Assembly (NCBI GenBank): GCA_024699605.1
Contig: JAILPJ010000046.1
Location: 1 to 57,695 of the forward strand
Reading direction: 5' to 3'
Length of the DNA: 57,695 bases
Source of the DNA: Desulfovibrio sp.
GTDB taxonomy: Bacteria > Desulfobacterota > Desulfovibrionia > Desulfovibrionales > Desulfovibrionaceae
In this document: positions 1 to 7,000 of the stretch, in pieces
Layout: every line of letters starts with the position of its first letter
How positions within the stretch are numbered: the stretch's first letter is position 1
The notes under the pieces: generated by a model
What the model saw: the letters and a program-made list of their open reading frames with translations, nothing else
What the model was told of the DNA's origin: nothing
Database searches by the model: none
Translations under genes and position numbers: made by a program

Positions 1-60
1 TTCTTGGAGATTCTGTTTTTCCTCGTCAGTGATTGTTATTTCTTTTCTTTTTCTTGCCAT
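1..60 (-). CDS. Start of an IS630-like transposase, truncated by the window edge
   Basis: The minus strand from 60 downward opens with ATG and reads MARKRKEITITDEEKQ before leaving the window. This basic N-terminus followed by an acidic helix resembles the first residues of IS630-family transposases, which begin with a small helix-turn-helix domain that binds the element's ends. A strong GGAGGG ribosome site lies 7 nt upstream. Only 20 codons are visible, so the family call rests on a short motif. It could instead be the start of another small DNA-binding protein. Whether the element is intact cannot be judged from this window. Confidence 0.45.
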   Translation of the reverse strand, partial: MARKRKEITITDEEKQNLQE

Positions 61-86
61 AGAGGATCCCTCCACAAGATCCTCTA
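60..86 (-). promoter_or_regulatory. Perfect inverted repeat around the ribosome site of the left-edge gene
   Basis: Nine bases at 60-68 are perfectly complementary to 78-86. On the minus-strand transcript the SD (68-73) sits in the loop and the adjoining part of one arm, and that arm ends on the first base of the ATG. Such a hairpin could limit translation of a transposase, as structured leaders do in several insertion sequences. The regulatory role is inferred. Confidence 0.4.
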
Positions 87-262
87 CCAAAATTTTAGAA
101 ATACGTCAAATTGACATAGTTATTTAAAGAACGAACTACTAGCGAAAAAATAGTTTTTTGTCATCAAGGCATGATAGACGTTAAAGGCAGAATACGCTAG
201 CATTTGCTAGATTTTCTGTCATGCGCAATTGTTCTTACTCATCAGCCTATCTGGAGATTGAG

Positions 263-1597
263 GTGAGCATCAAAGCCTTGTTTTTGTCTGCAGCGTTTGT
301 TTCCTGTTGTATTGTTGCACAGGCCAAAGCAGAACCGTCTGTGGAAATCAACGAGATGACGGCGAATATCTGCGAAGGTATTGACGCGCAAGGGGAAAGC
401 CTGCTGGAAAACGCTGTGAATTTGAAAAGTATTGTGCTTGATGACTGTCAAGACGTTGATCTCGCCAAGATATGCTCGCTTTTTCCCGCTCTGGAAGAGC
501 TTGAGATCCACAATGGCGAAAGAATGACAAGTCTTGCGCCTTTGAGCGCACTGACGCAGCTGAAGCGTCTTGAACTGACTGACTGTGCGATATCTGATCT
601 CTCAGCGCTTAGCAATTTGACGCAGCTCACAGAACTCCTCATAGAAAGCGCCGTGCAGGATCTCTCATGGATGAAGAAGCTCACAAAGTTATCTTTTGTG
701 AGCCTCTCTTCAGAAGCGCTGATTTCGCTTGCGGGGCTGCCTCAACTGCCCACGCTCAGTTCAATCATGCTCAGCGGCGGCCAGCCCAAGGATTTGACGC
801 CGCTGGTACAGTCGCTCCCCAACCTGCAAAAGCTTGATCTGCGAGATATGCTTTTGCCTGATCTGGCCCCTCTGAGTAAGCTTGGCAGTCTCACAGAACT
901 CAACCTTCACGGTTCCAAACTGCAAGATTTCAGCGCCTTGGCGGCTTGTGCTCATCTTGTCAAACTTGGCTACTACGGCACAGATGCCGCTGACTACACC
1001 ACACTGGGAACGCTGCGACAGGTGCGGGAACTCGAAGGTGGCATGACAAAGCTTCGGGATCTTGCCTGGATTGCTGTCTTGCCTGATCTCAAAAGTTTTT
1101 CAACCATTTCCGAACCTATCGGAGATCTCAGTCCACTGGCTGATTCTTCGCTGGAAAAGTTGGTCCTTTGTGAACTTGGCCAGAACAAAGAAGACATTGA
1201 CCTCAGTCCTATCTCCAGGATGCCCAAGCTTAAAGAGCTCAGTCTGCTCAGGCTAGAGCAGGTTAAGGGATCAAGCAGCTTGGCAGGTCTTGTCTCTTTG
1301 GAAAAGCTTGAAATTGACGGCTACAATACAGACAGCGGGACAGAACAGTTTGATTTGGCCGGTGCCGCTCAATGGCAGCATCTTGGGCAGCTTATTCTGC
1401 GCGATGTGGATGTCCTGCATTTTGAAGCGCTGGCTGGCTGTCAGGCGCTGACAAGTGTCGAGCTCAAAGATATGCAGGGAGCAGGAGATCTGGCTGCGTT
1501 GAAAAAATTGCCACATCTTAAGACCGTCGAGCTGACAGGTACTTTTCCTGAAGGCGCAGCGCAAGGTTTTGCTCCAGCGGTGGAAGTGGATCAATAG
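263..1597 (+). CDS. Secreted leucine-rich-repeat protein
   Basis: About 444 residues. I prefer the GTG at 263 because GGAG at 253-256 gives normal spacing and the protein then starts with a clean signal peptide (basic start, hydrophobic stretch, then AQAKA before the mature part). An ATG at 221 is in frame but lacks a ribosome site. After the signal sequence the protein is built of about 15 leucine-rich repeats of 21-24 residues with the pattern LxxLxxLxLxxxxIxDLSPL, typical of bacterial SDS22/internalin-like repeats. No membrane anchor, sortase motif or enzymatic domain is visible, so it probably acts as a periplasmic or exported binding protein. Its partner is unknown. It converges on the unknown gene at 1665-2294 and lies next to a probable insertion sequence, so it may be accessory. 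Function beyond the repeat fold is not assigned. Confidence 0.8.
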   Translation: MSIKALFLSAAFVSCCIVAQAKAEPSVEINEMTANICEGIDAQGESLLENAVNLKSIVLDDCQDVDLAKICSLFPALEELEIHNGERMTSLAPLSALTQLKRLELTDCAISDLSALSNLTQLTELLIESAVQDLSWMKKLTKLSFVSLSSEALISLAGLPQLPTLSSIMLSGGQPKDLTPLVQSLPNLQKLDLRDMLLPDLAPLSKLGSLTELNLHGSKLQDFSALAACAHLVKLGYYGTDAADYTTLGTLRQVRELEGGMTKLRDLAWIAVLPDLKSFSTISEPIGDLSPLADSSLEKLVLCELGQNKEDIDLSPISRMPKLKELSLLRLEQVKGSSSLAGLVSLEKLEIDGYNTDSGTEQFDLAGAAQWQHLGQLILRDVDVLHFEALAGCQALTSVELKDMQGAGDLAALKKLPHLKTVELTGTFPEGAAQGFAPAVEVDQ

Positions 1598-1664
1598 CGC
1601 GTTTTTTCGCAGCTTGGCCATACAGGAAGCAGAAGCAGCCCATGGGGAAGGTGAGAAATGCTGG

Positions 1665-2294
1665 TCATTGCACTGTTTTGGGCCATAAACCGGCTTTTTT
1701 GGCCATATGAGCAAAGAAATCGAGGAACCAAAGAGGCGACCAGTTATCCGGCAGGGTTGCACTTCCTCCCATGGCGTAGGCCGTGATGCTTTCGCCTGAA
1801 GCATAGGTGACTGTTAGGTCCAGCACTTCGTCGAGTGCTGAATCGCGTTTGCTGTGTCCATTGAGCTCTGCCAGATGGTGCTCGTCGATGAGCTTTTGGA
1901 GTGCGACGAGTTCAGTTTGGGGGACTTCTCCCGTAATCTGGAGATCATTTTGCTCACAGTGGATCGTGAACCTTGCTCCGTTTTTTGTCTTGATCAGGGA
2001 CATGGACCAGATGCCCTGTGGGTAGGGCTGATAGGGATCGGGAATAAAGAAGCCGTTTTGGCTATGCCCGACGCTGTCATTCCAGGCAAAGCGCACGAAA
2101 AACTTCACAATATCTTTACTGACGATTTTTTTGGGCGCCTGCTTCCAAGACGTGTCTTCGCAAGCCCCATCGACGATCTCCTCTGCCACCACATCGTCTG
2201 AGTTGAGAAAAACGGTTGCCATACAGCCTCCAATGATGAGCAAGGCGAGCAATCTGGCAAAAAGCCAAGAGCTGCTTTTGATGGTTTGTGTCAT
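1665..2294 (-). CDS. Exported protein of unknown function
   Basis: 209 residues from an ATG at 2294, with AAGGA about 9 nt upstream. The N-terminus has a hydrophobic stretch (about residues 11-31) containing IIGGC, which could be a lipobox with Cys24. If that Cys is not processed, the same segment would act as a signal anchor. The remainder is hydrophilic and Trp-rich, with a motif near residues 85-95 rich in Pro/Tyr and a C-terminal segment containing DNWSPLWFLDFF. I do not recognise the family. It converges with the LRR gene, and a possible 46-codon gene (2310-2450) lies 15 nt upstream. Confidence 0.7.
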   Translation of the reverse strand: MTQTIKSSSWLFARLLALLIIGGCMATVFLNSDDVVAEEIVDGACEDTSWKQAPKKIVSKDIVKFFVRFAWNDSVGHSQNGFFIPDPYQPYPQGIWSMSLIKTKNGARFTIHCEQNDLQITGEVPQTELVALQKLIDEHHLAELNGHSKRDSALDEVLDLTVTYASGESITAYAMGGSATLPDNWSPLWFLDFFAHMAKKAGLWPKTVQ

Positions 2295-2309
2295 GCTTTT
2301 GTCCTTTTG

Positions 2310-2450
2310 CTAGCAAATGTTTTGCAAAAGCGCCTTGACCCTGTTTGTCTGGCGCTTCTGATCGGACAGTCTTTGCGCGTACTCGTCCAGAACCCTTTGA
2401 AACAGTTCGGTAAGCCTTGTTAGCTCGGATTTTGTGCCGCGCAAGAACAT
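2310..2450 (-). CDS. Possible 46-residue protein upstream of the exported protein
   Basis: An ATG at 2450 opens a frame that closes with TAG at 2310-2312. It encodes a charged, helix-prone peptide beginning MFLRGTKSELTRLTELFQ and ending in ALLQNIC. GGAA lies about 8 nt before the ATG. The stop is followed after 15 nt by the start of the exported-protein gene, with that gene's ribosome site between them, which suggests an operon. It is short enough to be fortuitous; the supports are amphipathic composition, spacing and the ribosome site. Confidence 0.35.
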   Translation of the reverse strand: MFLRGTKSELTRLTELFQRVLDEYAQRLSDQKRQTNRVKALLQNIC

Positions 2451-2613
2451 CCCTTGTTTCCATCGGCCTCACATGCCATGCTTTTGGACGCTCATGCCCT
2501 CTCCGATGCTGCTACAAAAAAATCCCTCGTCCTGGATGAAGGAGCCTGGGAAAAGCATTTCGATCAAAGTGCAACGTCAATGTCGCAAAAATGGAGCAAA
2601 AGGGGAATGTAGC

Positions 2614-2648
2614 AAAAAGAAAGGCCTTGCAGTTTCCCGCAAAGCCTT
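2614..2648 (-). terminator. Rho-independent terminator after tRNA-Leu(UAA)
   Basis: On the minus strand a 10-bp stem (2639-2648 pairing with 2621-2630, one G-U pair) with an 8-nt loop is followed by a U-rich tract (complement of 2614-2620). It lies about 10 nt past the CCA end of the tRNA. Confidence 0.75.
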
Positions 2649-2657
2649 GATTGAAGC

Positions 2658-2744
2658 TGGTACCCAGGGCCGGACTTGAACCGGCACGAACGTAAGTTCG
2701 AGGGATTTTAAGTCCCTTATGTCTACCAATTCCATCACCTGGGC
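2658..2744 (-). tRNA. tRNA-Leu (anticodon UAA)
   Basis: An 87-nt class II tRNA. The acceptor arms GCCCAGG (2738-2744) and CCTGGGT close the cloverleaf with a terminal G-U pair, and the CCA is encoded (2658-2660). The anticodon stem AGGGA/TCCCT encloses the loop CTTAAAA, giving UAA. It has the long variable arm expected of leucine tRNAs and a normal T arm. Its first ten bases overlap the 3' end of the upstream protein gene, so the two must be co-transcribed or processed from one RNA. Confidence 0.95.
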
Positions 2745-3178
2745 AGAGGGTTTTCTTCGTCCGTCAGAGCTTCTGTTTCCTTTTCGTTTTCTTCGGCTTT
2801 CCATTCTTTGGCGCCTTTGAGAGGTGTCAAAGGAATGGCCAGACTGGCTTCTTGCCAGGTGTTTTTGCGTAGCCAATAGACGTGACACGTATTCAGGGCA
2901 TGTGACAGACAACAAATACGACCTGAAATTTTTGGCGGCAGTATTTCGGCCAGTTCACAGGCTAGCTTGCGAAAAATATAAATTTTATGCCCCTGACAAC
3001 AGCATTGCAACATCAGAGAGTCACCCATGGGGGTAAAATCCACATGTTCGGCGCCTGCTCTTTTTAACAGATCTTCTATGGCGTATGTCAGGGTTTCTTC
3101 GGTATGCAGCAGCTCATCATATGTCAGGCTTTCGTCATAGAGAAAGTTCCCAAATATTTCACTGCTTGTTTTATCCAT
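2735..3178 (-). CDS. Small cytosolic protein of unknown function whose stop codon lies inside tRNA-Leu
   Basis: 147 residues from ATG at 3178. The protein has no signal or membrane segment. It has an acidic N-terminal half, a Cys-containing central part (LQCCCQGHKIYIF near residues 57-69), and a very acidic, Glu-rich tail ending in NPLPR. I do not recognise the family. The TGA at 2735-2737 forms nucleotides 8-10 of the downstream tRNA-Leu, so RNase P cleavage at the tRNA 5' end would remove the stop codon from any mRNA shared with the tRNA. The ribosome site is weak (CCGGA about 9 nt upstream). Confidence 0.65.
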   Translation of the reverse strand: MDKTSSEIFGNFLYDESLTYDELLHTEETLTYAIEDLLKRAGAEHVDFTPMGDSLMLQCCCQGHKIYIFRKLACELAEILPPKISGRICCLSHALNTCHVYWLRKNTWQEASLAIPLTPLKGAKEWKAEENEKETEALTDEENPLPR

Positions 3179-3273
3179 TGTGATATCCGGTGACGCCTTT
3201 TGCTTCTTTCTATACGCTGTCTTGGTCGATGAGACTTTTCGTTGAACAGAGGCTGTGATAGAAAGATTTCAAT

Positions 3274-3492
3274 CTATTTTACACGGTAGGTAATACGACC
3301 TCTGGTAAGGTCATACGGTGAAAGTTCAACCTTAACATGATCTCCAGGAAGAATACGAATATAGAATTTTCTCATTTTTCCGGAAATATGTGCGAGAACA
3401 ACATGTCCATTCTCAAGTTCTACACGGAACATGGCATTGGGTAATGCTTCTTGGACAACACCATCGACTTCGATGGATCCTTCCTTTGCCAT
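3274..3492 (-). CDS. infA: Translation initiation factor IF-1
   Basis: 72 residues from the ATG at 3492, which is preceded by a strong AGGAGG (minus strand, around 3499-3504). IF-1 binds the ribosomal A site on the 30S subunit during initiation. The sequence is a standard S1-type OB fold: [13 protein letters not shown] at the start, [20 protein letters not shown] in the middle, and the conserved [10 protein letters not shown] near the end. Length matches the family. An in-frame extension upstream (to 3525) is not expected for IF-1 and lacks a ribosome site. Confidence 0.97.
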   Translation of the reverse strand: MAKEGSIEVDGVVQEALPNAMFRVELENGHVVLAHISGKMRKFYIRILPGDHVKVELSPYDLTRGRITYRVK

Positions 3493-3579
3493 TTGATCCT
3501 CCTGGAAATTACGGTTCCCGCCCAAGGCCGGAACAAAAAAAGTGCTGAAGAGAACTTTTCGCTAAAAAAAACGGTTCTG

Positions 3580-4383
3580 TCAACCGTTATGGGCCGTATT
3601 CGTCGAAAAGTGCAGCGTTTGGGGCTTTCGGCAGAGCAGGTAGAGACCAATGAAGAACAATGGCAGACAAAGCACTTGTCCCATGGTCAGCCAGCCAAAG
3701 GCGAGATAGCCCAACTGGGCGTCGGGAACACGAATGAACTCCACAGCAAAGCGAAAAACGGCGTAGCCCACGGCAAAAAGTCCGGAGATTTGCCCTTTGG
3801 GTCGCCTCTTTTGTGCGAAGAGAAAAACTATGGCGAAGAGCAGCAGTCCCTCGAGGAAGGCCTCGTAGAGTTGGGAGGGATGTCTGGGCCAGGGGCCTGC
3901 GCCGGGAAAGATCATGGCCCAGGGCAAGTCACTGACTTTGCCCCAGAGTTCTCCATTGATGAAATTGCCCAGACGTCCAAAAAAGATGGCCTGCGGTACA
4001 AGTGGGGCCACAAAGTCGGAAACGTCGAGAAAATCTTTGTGGCGAGTTTTGGCAAAATACCAGAAGGCAGCCAGAACACCGAGCAAGCCCCCATGGAAGG
4101 ACATGCCGCCATTCCAGATTTTGAAGATTTCCAGTGGGTCATGCAGATAGACTGAAAAATCGTAGAAAAGCACATAACCCAGCCTGCCGCCGACGATGAC
4201 GGCCAGCATGGAAAAGGTCAAGAGATCATCGACATCAGTCGTTGACCAGGCCGGCGTAAGCCGCTTCGCCCGGTAGCGGCCGAGCATCCAGCCAAGGACA
4301 AAACCGGCCAGATACATCAGCCCATACCAGCGCATCTCAAAATTCCCGATGCTGAAGGCCACAGGAGAAAGGGTATGGATCAC
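3580..4383 (-). CDS. lgt: Phosphatidylglycerol-prolipoprotein diacylglyceryl transferase
   Basis: 267 residues, polytopic inner-membrane enzyme that transfers diacylglycerol from phosphatidylglycerol to the lipobox cysteine of prolipoproteins, the first step of lipoprotein maturation. Visible family signatures are the N-terminal RWYGLMYLAGF, GGRLGYVLFYD, the WNGGMSFHGGLLG motif and the Lgt signature FFGRLGNFINGELWG, followed by RHPSQLYEA. Seven membrane segments are predicted. The start overlaps the moaC stop by 4 bp (ATGA), so the two are translationally coupled. Several lipoproteins in this window (4905, 21209, 22896, 53963) are likely substrates. Confidence 0.96.
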   Translation of the reverse strand: MIHTLSPVAFSIGNFEMRWYGLMYLAGFVLGWMLGRYRAKRLTPAWSTTDVDDLLTFSMLAVIVGGRLGYVLFYDFSVYLHDPLEIFKIWNGGMSFHGGLLGVLAAFWYFAKTRHKDFLDVSDFVAPLVPQAIFFGRLGNFINGELWGKVSDLPWAMIFPGAGPWPRHPSQLYEAFLEGLLLFAIVFLFAQKRRPKGQISGLFAVGYAVFRFAVEFIRVPDAQLGYLAFGWLTMGQVLCLPLFFIGLYLLCRKPQTLHFSTNTAHNG

Positions 4384-4871
4384 AGCGAGAATCCTTGTGC
4401 GCAGTATTCTCCGCTTCTGCCACCGTTTTTGTAGAGCAGGCGGATGCCGTCAATAGTGATGTCGCGCTGTACGGCCTTGCACATGTCGTAGATAATAGCC
4501 GCCGCCATTTCCGCCGCAACAATGGCTTCCATTTCGACGCCTGTTTCCCCTGTGCATCTGGCTTCACTTTCAATGCGGATGCGGGGAGGATTGTCCAAAA
4601 TCTCAAAACGCACATCCACAAACGTGGTATTTAGGCTGTGACAGAGAGGAATCAGGCGACTGGTATCCTTTGCGGCCAGAATGCCGCCTACGCGTGCGCA
4701 GGCCAGGGCATCGCCCTTGGGCAGAGCCTGATTTTTGAGGAGTGACATGGTGTTTTGGGAAAGGTGGACATAGGCCTCGGCCAGAGCCACGCGTTTCGTT
4801 GCGGGTTTTTCACCCACGTCAACCATCGTGATGCCGCCATCACGGGTAATATGCGTCAGTTCACGCTCCAT
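4380..4871 (-). CDS. moaC: Cyclic pyranopterin monophosphate synthase
   Basis: 163 residues. MoaC acts after MoaA to convert the 3',8-cyclo-GTP intermediate into cyclic pyranopterin monophosphate in molybdenum/tungsten cofactor synthesis. Family signatures are visible: the KGDALACARVGGILAAK segment, LIPLCHSLNTT, and GETGVEMEAIVAAEMAAAIIYDMCKA, followed by the conserved Lys/Asp region near the C-terminus. GGGGGAG precedes the ATG at 4871 with good spacing. It overlaps lgt by 4 bp downstream. The pairing with lgt is positional rather than functional. Confidence 0.96.
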   Translation of the reverse strand: MERELTHITRDGGITMVDVGEKPATKRVALAEAYVHLSQNTMSLLKNQALPKGDALACARVGGILAAKDTSRLIPLCHSLNTTFVDVRFEILDNPPRIRIESEARCTGETGVEMEAIVAAEMAAAIIYDMCKAVQRDITIDGIRLLYKNGGRSGEYCAQGFSL

Positions 4872-4904
4872 AGCTCCCCCTTGGAAAAACGGTTTGTGAC
4901 GCTC

Positions 4905-5216
4905 TTATTGCCTGAAAGGGCTCGCCTGTTTGGGAAAGGCGCGATAGGAGGGATGCTCGGGGGAAGGGCCCCCGGCTGACGGTTTCAGAGCATTGTGCAA
5001 AAGCGTCTGGCGTAGCACCATGGTATCCATAGTATTGTTCAGATAGAGCATTTTTTGATTGCCGTCTGTCCCGTAGATAGGGTAGCGCATCTGTTCGGCT
5101 GAGGACACCGAAGTCCGGATGGGTTCTTCCTCTTCCAGCGACTGCCCAATATCTTTTGGCCCACAGGCTGAAAGAAGCAGGCAAAGAGCCAGCAGGCTTG
5201 TGACACGGTCTTGCAT
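4905..5216 (-). CDS. Small putative lipoprotein
   Basis: About 103 residues from ATG at 5216. The start is a lipoprotein signal (MQDRVTSLLALCLLLSAC, lipobox LSAC with Cys18), so the mature protein should be lipidated. The next residues are Gly-Pro-Lys, without an Asp at +2, so outer-membrane sorting is possible. The mature part is short, rich in Ser, Glu and Pro, and has no recognisable domain. An in-frame TTG at 5243 would add nine residues and seems less likely. It precedes moaC and lgt on the same strand with a 33-bp gap and is divergent from psd. Confidence 0.6.
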   Translation of the reverse strand: MQDRVTSLLALCLLLSACGPKDIGQSLEEEEPIRTSVSSAEQMRYPIYGTDGNQKMLYLNNTMDTMVLRQTLLHNALKPSAGGPSPEHPSYRAFPKQASPFRQ

Positions 5217-5345
5217 AACAGTTCTCGCATACGGTTTGAGCAAAGACGGAGAAAAGCGTGGGCACCTTGGCAGAATTCACCAGCCTTTGTCAATATTGGC
5301 TGTGAGCACTCTGAAAGAGCTGATTTTGCGGCCCGGCTCAGGGTC

Positions 5346-5374
5346 TTGCGTGCTCTGCCGGAAGCAGCTAGAAT
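5346..5374 (+). promoter_or_regulatory. Probable sigma-70-type promoter for psd
   Basis: TTGCGT (5346-5351), 17 nt, TAGAAT (5369-5374). The predicted start of transcription is about 40 nt before the psd start codon. Confidence 0.5.
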
Positions 5375-5421
5375 TGAACTTTTAGACTTGCCATTTTTGG
5401 GTTTTGAGAAAGGAGTTTTGC

Positions 5422-6063
5422 ATGATAACGCCCAGTGCCGGCATCGCCCCCGAAGGCAAACCGTTTATTCTTCTGACGGCTTTTGCTGCTCTGATTTTTG
5501 CCTTGATTAAGCTGCCGTGTCTGGCAGTCATTGCTCTGTTGCTCTGTGTGTTTTGCGTGCAGTTTTTCCGCGATCCTGAACGCGTTGTGCCCGGAGAAGC
5601 CAATCTGGCTGTCAGCCCAGCTGATGGTCGGATTTTGCACGTCCAGCCTCGAAGGGATCCTTTTGACGGAGAGGAGCGCTGCTGCATCAGTATTTTCATG
5701 AATGTCTTTAATGTTCATGTCAATCGCGTGCCTGTGGACTGCCGTGTTGTCGATATGAAGTATTTTCCCGGCACCTTTGTCAATGCTTCGTTAGACAAGG
5801 CCTCAGAAAATAATGAGCGTTGTGCCTGGAAGCTTGAGGAAAACTCAGGAGAAATTTGGTCCATGGTGCAGATCGCCGGTCTCGTAGCCCGCAGGATTGT
5901 CTGTCGGGCTGGGCGTGGTGACCTTTTGGCACGTGGGCAACGCTGTGGCATGATACGCTTAGGTTCCCGTGTCGATCTTTATTTGCCGGCAAATTACACA
6001 GCAACGGTAACGGTGGGCGAGCGCGTTTTTGCCGGTCAGAGCATTCTCGCCAAAAAAGCATAG
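5422..6063 (+). CDS. psd: Phosphatidylserine decarboxylase (short, archaeal-type subclass)
   Basis: 213 residues from ATG at 5422, chosen for AAAGGAG at 5409-5415. The enzyme makes phosphatidylethanolamine from phosphatidylserine at the inner membrane. The N-terminus holds two hydrophobic membrane segments. The SPADG motif, [15 protein letters not shown] and, near the C-terminus, [11 protein letters not shown] mark the family. Self-cleavage at Gly-Ser in LGS would create the alpha subunit with the pyruvoyl group. The length of about 210 residues fits the short PSD subclass usually found next to pssA. The next gene supplies its substrate, so the two form a phospholipid module. Confidence 0.95.
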   Translation: MITPSAGIAPEGKPFILLTAFAALIFALIKLPCLAVIALLLCVFCVQFFRDPERVVPGEANLAVSPADGRILHVQPRRDPFDGEERCCISIFMNVFNVHVNRVPVDCRVVDMKYFPGTFVNASLDKASENNERCAWKLEENSGEIWSMVQIAGLVARRIVCRAGRGDLLARGQRCGMIRLGSRVDLYLPANYTATVTVGERVFAGQSILAKKA

Positions 6064-6137
6064 GCTCTGGCCCTGGCAGTGCCAAGAGCATACCTGAGAC
6101 ACTTGGCAAAGGTCCTCAACGCAGCATCAAAGACACT

Positions 6138-6186
6138 GGAGGCGGCAATTCTTCCCTGAAGACAGGGGAATGCCGAAAAAAAGATG
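6138..6186 (+). promoter_or_regulatory. Hairpin-bridged Shine-Dalgarno element before pssA
   Basis: GGAGG (6138-6142) lies 41 nt before the AUG, too far for normal use. It is directly followed by a stem-loop: CGGCA (6143-6147) with TGCCG (6171-6175), TTC (6149-6151) with GAA (6168-6170), and CCCTG (6154-6158) with CAGGG (6163-6167), loop AAGA. Eight nt then separate the stem from the AUG at 6184. Folding would place the SD 8 nt from the start codon. Alternatively the SD can pair with CTTCC (6151-6155), leaving an 8-nt loop. The stem sequence is unrelated to the copies before leuB, tolB and the gene at 21963, but the architecture is the same. Confidence 0.6.
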
Positions 6187-6942
6187 AGTAAAGAAGAACG
6201 TAAAGCGCGTAGAACTGCCTATCTTCTTCCCAATCTGATTACGACCTTAAGTATGTTTCTGGGCTTTTTGTCCATGGTCTGGTCAATTCAGGGGCGGTTT
6301 GAAGACGCTTGTATCGCCATTCTGCTTTCTGCCTTGCTTGATGGCCTCGATGGCAAGGTCGCCCGTCTGACCCATACTGCCAGTGAATTTGGTGTGCAGT
6401 ACGATTCTCTGGCCGATGCCGTGGCGTTTGGCATTGCCCCGGCCCTGCTGATTTTGCAGTGGCAGCTTTTGACCTTTGGCAATCTTGGGGTGGCCGTGGC
6501 TTTTATCTATGCGGCCTGTGGCGTATTGCGGCTGGCTCGTTTTAATATCAGCAGCGGGGTTGCGGGTAAGCGCTTTTTTATTGGTCTGCCCATTCCTGCA
6601 GGCGGCTGCACCCTGATCACCTTCTTTTTCTTTGCGCAGACGCTGCCAGAGGTCTTTGCCCGCTTTATCCCCTGGCTTGCCTTCTTTTTGGCCGTCTTTG
6701 TGGGCATTCTCATGGTCAGCCGTGTGCGCTATTTTTCCTTTAAGGAATATGATTTTATTCGCGCCCACCCCGTACGCTGTCTTGTCGCCATTTTCTTCCT
6801 TTTGGGGCTGCTTTTTTCGCATCCCCGCATCTTTGGTTTTGTCTTTTGTCTTTTCTATATTATAGGCGGCCTGATTTATACCTATATTTTGCTGCCACGC
6901 CGAGACCGTCAGCTGATGCGGGCGTTTACACCCGGCAAGTAA
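6184..6942 (+). CDS. pssA: CDP-diacylglycerol--serine O-phosphatidyltransferase
   Basis: 252 residues, integral membrane enzyme that condenses CDP-diacylglycerol with serine to form phosphatidylserine, the substrate of psd upstream. The CDP-alcohol phosphotransferase signature is intact within DGLDGKVARLTH...GVQYDSLAD (residues about 55-80), supplying the metal-binding aspartates. Several membrane segments follow, and the C-terminus is short and basic. The ATG at 6184 has no ribosome site at normal spacing; see the hairpin element at 6138-6186. It is followed after 58 bp by leuA. Confidence 0.96.
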   Translation: MSKEERKARRTAYLLPNLITTLSMFLGFLSMVWSIQGRFEDACIAILLSALLDGLDGKVARLTHTASEFGVQYDSLADAVAFGIAPALLILQWQLLTFGNLGVAVAFIYAACGVLRLARFNISSGVAGKRFFIGLPIPAGGCTLITFFFFAQTLPEVFARFIPWLAFFLAVFVGILMVSRVRYFSFKEYDFIRAHPVRCLVAIFFLLGLLFSHPRIFGFVFCLFYIIGGLIYTYILLPRRDRQLMRAFTPGK

Positions 6943-7000
6943 TAACTCATCGTAGAGAAGGTTTTGTCTCTTTTTCTTACGCTTTTTTTGAGAGGATAGT

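Noticed and set aside
198..2321. CATTTGCTAG near 202-211 and in inverted orientation near 2310-2319 as ends of a mobile unit
   Set aside because: Only 10 bp match and there is no target duplication or recombinase between them; could be chance.
2478..2612. A plus-strand 44-codon frame beginning MLLDAHALSDAATKK in the gap before tRNA-Leu
   Set aside because: Protein-like composition but no ribosome site; it lies across the upstream region of the better-supported minus-strand genes.
3451..4155. Long plus-strand frame opposite lgt
   Set aside because: It is the shadow of the lgt gene; it has no family motifs, whereas the minus strand encodes a full Lgt.
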